A stretch of 23,834 bases of DNA, from contig JAEZJV010000073.1 of the NCBI GenBank assembly GCA_023415635.1, positions 1 to 23,834 of the forward strand, read 5' to 3'. The notes under the pieces are model-generated. The model was not told the DNA's origin and did not search any database. It was given only the letters and a program-made list of their open reading frames with translations. This DNA comes from Bacillota bacterium (GTDB lineage: Bacteria > Bacillota > Clostridia > Lachnospirales > Lachnospiraceae). The translations under genes and the position numbers were made by a program. Below, piece by piece: positions 23,809-23,834 of this stretch (the stretch's first letter is position 1; every line of letters begins with the position of its first letter).

Positions 23809-23834
23809 ATGGCAAGTCAAGTAATGAGAATTAC
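23809..23834 (+). CDS. rpsJ: Ribosomal protein S10 (5' end only)
   Basis: The window ends after eight full codons, MASQVMRI, and two bases of the next. This matches the start of Clostridia S10 (usually MA-x-QVMRITLKAYDHQ). AGGAGG (23792-23797) lies 11 bases upstream, and a run of seven T separates it from the ATG. S10 is part of the 30S head and of the NusB-NusE antitermination complex. It is normally the first gene of the S10-spc-alpha operon; the rest lies outside the window. Confidence 0.88.

Noticed and set aside
1..23834. CRISPR arrays, tRNA or rRNA genes, transposases, phage genes
   Set aside because: No regularly spaced direct repeats, no RNA-gene-like structure and no relevant proteins were seen.

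Overview
The window looks like chromosomal DNA from a low-to-mid GC Gram-positive anaerobe of class Clostridia, most likely family Lachnospiraceae. The grounds are the Firmicutes-type RpoB and RpoC sequences, the strong AGGAGG-type ribosome binding sites throughout, the PspA-YdjG-YdjH-YdjI module, the YtrA-type GntR/ABC module, and the start of an S10 ribosomal protein operon. No tRNA, rRNA, CRISPR array, transposase or prophage gene was seen. The taxonomic call is inference from protein character; no search was run.

Layout. 1-7980: complete rpoB and rpoC, one operon, closed by a strong terminator. 8050-8907: a ferritin-like protein behind a 14-bp palindrome. 8937-9100: two long imperfect hairpins, the second being copy A of a dispersed hairpin repeat. 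9220-12710: an autoregulated-looking YtrA-type GntR repressor, ABC ATPase and large permease under a sigma-A promoter whose -10 lies in a perfect 41-bp palindrome. 12903-14710: phosphoglucomutase and terminator. 14741-15443 (minus): nitroreductase with its promoter. 15557-19683 (minus): an envelope-stress operon pspA-ydjG-ydjH-ydjI with an internal hairpin and a 3' terminator. 19758-20860: a divergent RlmI-like methyltransferase and terminator. 20978-22564: an MFS drug-exporter-like gene behind a leader that encodes a 13-residue peptide and holds competing stems. 22606-22680: copy B of the hairpin repeat. 22803-23351: a RimJ/RimL-type acetyltransferase. 23495-23834: promoter, structured leader and first codons of rpsJ.

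How it fits together. The ends are core transcription/translation genes (rpoBC and the S10 operon), but rpsL-rpsG-fusA-tuf, often found between them, is absent. About 15.9 kb of stress, transport and modification genes sits there instead, each with its own promoters and terminators. Several of these units concern the cell envelope or drug response (PspA/YdjGHI, the YtrA-ABC module, the MFS exporter).

The observations most worth following up are the leader-peptide attenuator ahead of the MFS gene, the C-terminal zinc ribbon on RpoB, the structured rpsJ leader, the dispersed hairpin repeat pair and the 41-bp palindromic operator.
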